A stretch of 64,000 nucleotides of DNA from Tridacna crocea. Taxonomy: Eukaryota; Mollusca; Bivalvia; Cardiida; Cardiidae. Under the pieces are notes generated by a model. It saw nothing but the letters and a program-made list of their open reading frames with translations, ran no database searches and was not told the origin of the DNA. A program made the translations under genes and the position numbers. Below, piece by piece: positions 63,332 to 64,000 of this stretch. The stretch spans positions 40,860,619-40,924,618 of the forward strand of contig OX031071.1 of the NCBI GenBank assembly GCA_943736015.1, in the 5' to 3' direction. Position 1 is the first letter of the stretch. Each line of letters begins with the position of its first letter.

Positions 63332-63867
63332 CTTGTGTCTAAACCGTACATTCATTGTGCTTTAAATTGTGTCTAAACCGTTCAAAAAATATCGTGTCTA
63401 CACCGCTGTGTGTGAAATTGTTGATGTGGACTACACCGCTGCATTAGCGATATACAAAACACACGTTTTCGGGTCTTTTTAGACATATTTCACAAAAATT
63501 ACCGTAATCATTGGAAAGCGCGTGATGAATACCTACATAGACAACAGCCTTCATCCACTGCATTGGCTGATTTTCCATTCTATAACTAAAAACGATGCAA
63601 GTTCCTCACTTCAAATTTAAATTTTACCGAATGGCAATGTTTACGCCGATATATAACGTATCGAATAATGGCACTGGCTCTTTGCTATATAACACCGAGG
63701 CTCACCACATCATTCCCCTACAATATATTATAAGTATCATGACTCGAAGGTTTCAAGAAAAAAAGTTATTGATGATAAAATGTGACACCTACCTTTCTTC
63801 ATGTAAACAGTTCGCCATCTTGGAAGTGACTACACATTTCATACCGTACAGCTTACAACACAGTGAT
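63332..63867 (-). repeat. Right arm of the long inverted repeat
   Basis: Reverse complement of 59266-59800: TGTGTCTAAACCGTAC, GTGTCTACACCGCTGTGTGTG, GTGGACTACACCGCTGCATTA, GGCACTGGCTCTTTGCTATATA, GTTATTGATGATAAAATGTGACACC, CGCCATCTTGGAAGTGACTA, ending CTTACAACACAGTGAT. Confidence 0.9.
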
Positions 63868-64000
63868 TACAAAACAGGAAAAATTCGCTTAATACGCTTT
63901 GAAAGGGTAAAACTTTGCAGTATAATAAATTGGGTGTACGGTCAGGTGGCAGGGCACTTGGAAACTTGTTCACGGCTGTGTCGAATCACGTCGTCACCTC

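Larger units (their letters stand above)
59266..63867. mobile_element. 4.6-kb segment with inverted arms of about 535 bp (probable non-autonomous TIR transposon)
   Basis: Long arms, AT-rich interior and no ORF of note. Inner arm ends carry CGGTKTAGAC words (GCGGTGTAGTC, GCGGTGTAGACAC, ACGGTTTAGACACA, ACGGTTTAGACAT) spaced like subterminal transposase sites. The interior holds two MITEs and the 62250-63101 foldback cluster, so it has accumulated insertions. I could not fix a target duplication. Alternatives are a large foldback element or an inverted genomic duplication. Confidence 0.6.

Overview
This is a eukaryotic, AT-rich, gene-poor window, and nearly everything recognisable in it is repeated or mobile DNA. 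The repeat types point to a bivalve mollusc: hairpin MITEs, repeats starting TAGCTCACCTGAGCAC and ending in a GGGCCATC hairpin plus CTTGTTTT, short GATCAGACTGCA hairpins, tRNA-derived SINEs, an RNase H-bearing LINE and B-box/NHL (TRIM-like) genes. The species is not identified and the taxonomic call is an inference.

Only one intact host-type gene is convincing: a single-coding-exon B-box plus beta-propeller (NHL/TRIM2-3-like) gene on the minus strand at 29.3-30.5 kb. The left edge (1-494) carries a broken paralogue with three in-frame TGA codons. Both copies keep a splice-acceptor-like sequence just before the ATG, so the pseudogene looks like a DNA-level duplicate, not a retrocopy.

Layout. 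0-0.5 kb: B-box pseudogene. 0.95-2.3 kb: tandem array of about 176 bp, split by a MITE. 3.29-9.63 kb: full-length LINE with intact ORF1 (zinc knuckles) and ORF2 (endonuclease, RT, RNase H), flanked by a perfect 14-bp target duplication. 9.6-10.3 kb: two short unknown minus-strand ORFs. 10.3-13.8 kb: 5'-truncated LINE of a different clade with an open 1063-codon frame. 13.8-29 kb: MITEs, SINEs, LINE tails, minisatellites and hairpins. 29.3-30.5 kb: the B-box/NHL gene. 31.6-32.6 kb: a 1-kb TIR element flanked by TA. 35-40.5 kb: nested palindromes, including one with arms of about 0.8 kb. 41.6-47.8 kb: long elements built from internal tandem units of about 146 or 166 bp. 48-53.8 kb: a dense MITE cluster and a second tandem array (49.6-51.4 kb), again split by a MITE. 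59.3-63.9 kb: a 4.6-kb segment bounded by inverted repeats of about 535 bp.

The strongest observation is a MITE family of about 220-235 bp, present in roughly 20 full, partial or decayed copies. It has TTAA target sites, imperfect 13-14 bp terminal inverted repeats and a central palindrome that can be perfect over 67 nt. Three insertions can be compared with paralogous empty sites inside this same window (in the 176-bp array, a LINE 3' UTR and the 49.6-51.4 kb array). In each, one TTAA has become two, as expected of piggyBac-type integration. No transposase gene for the family is visible here, so the copies must be mobilised in trans.
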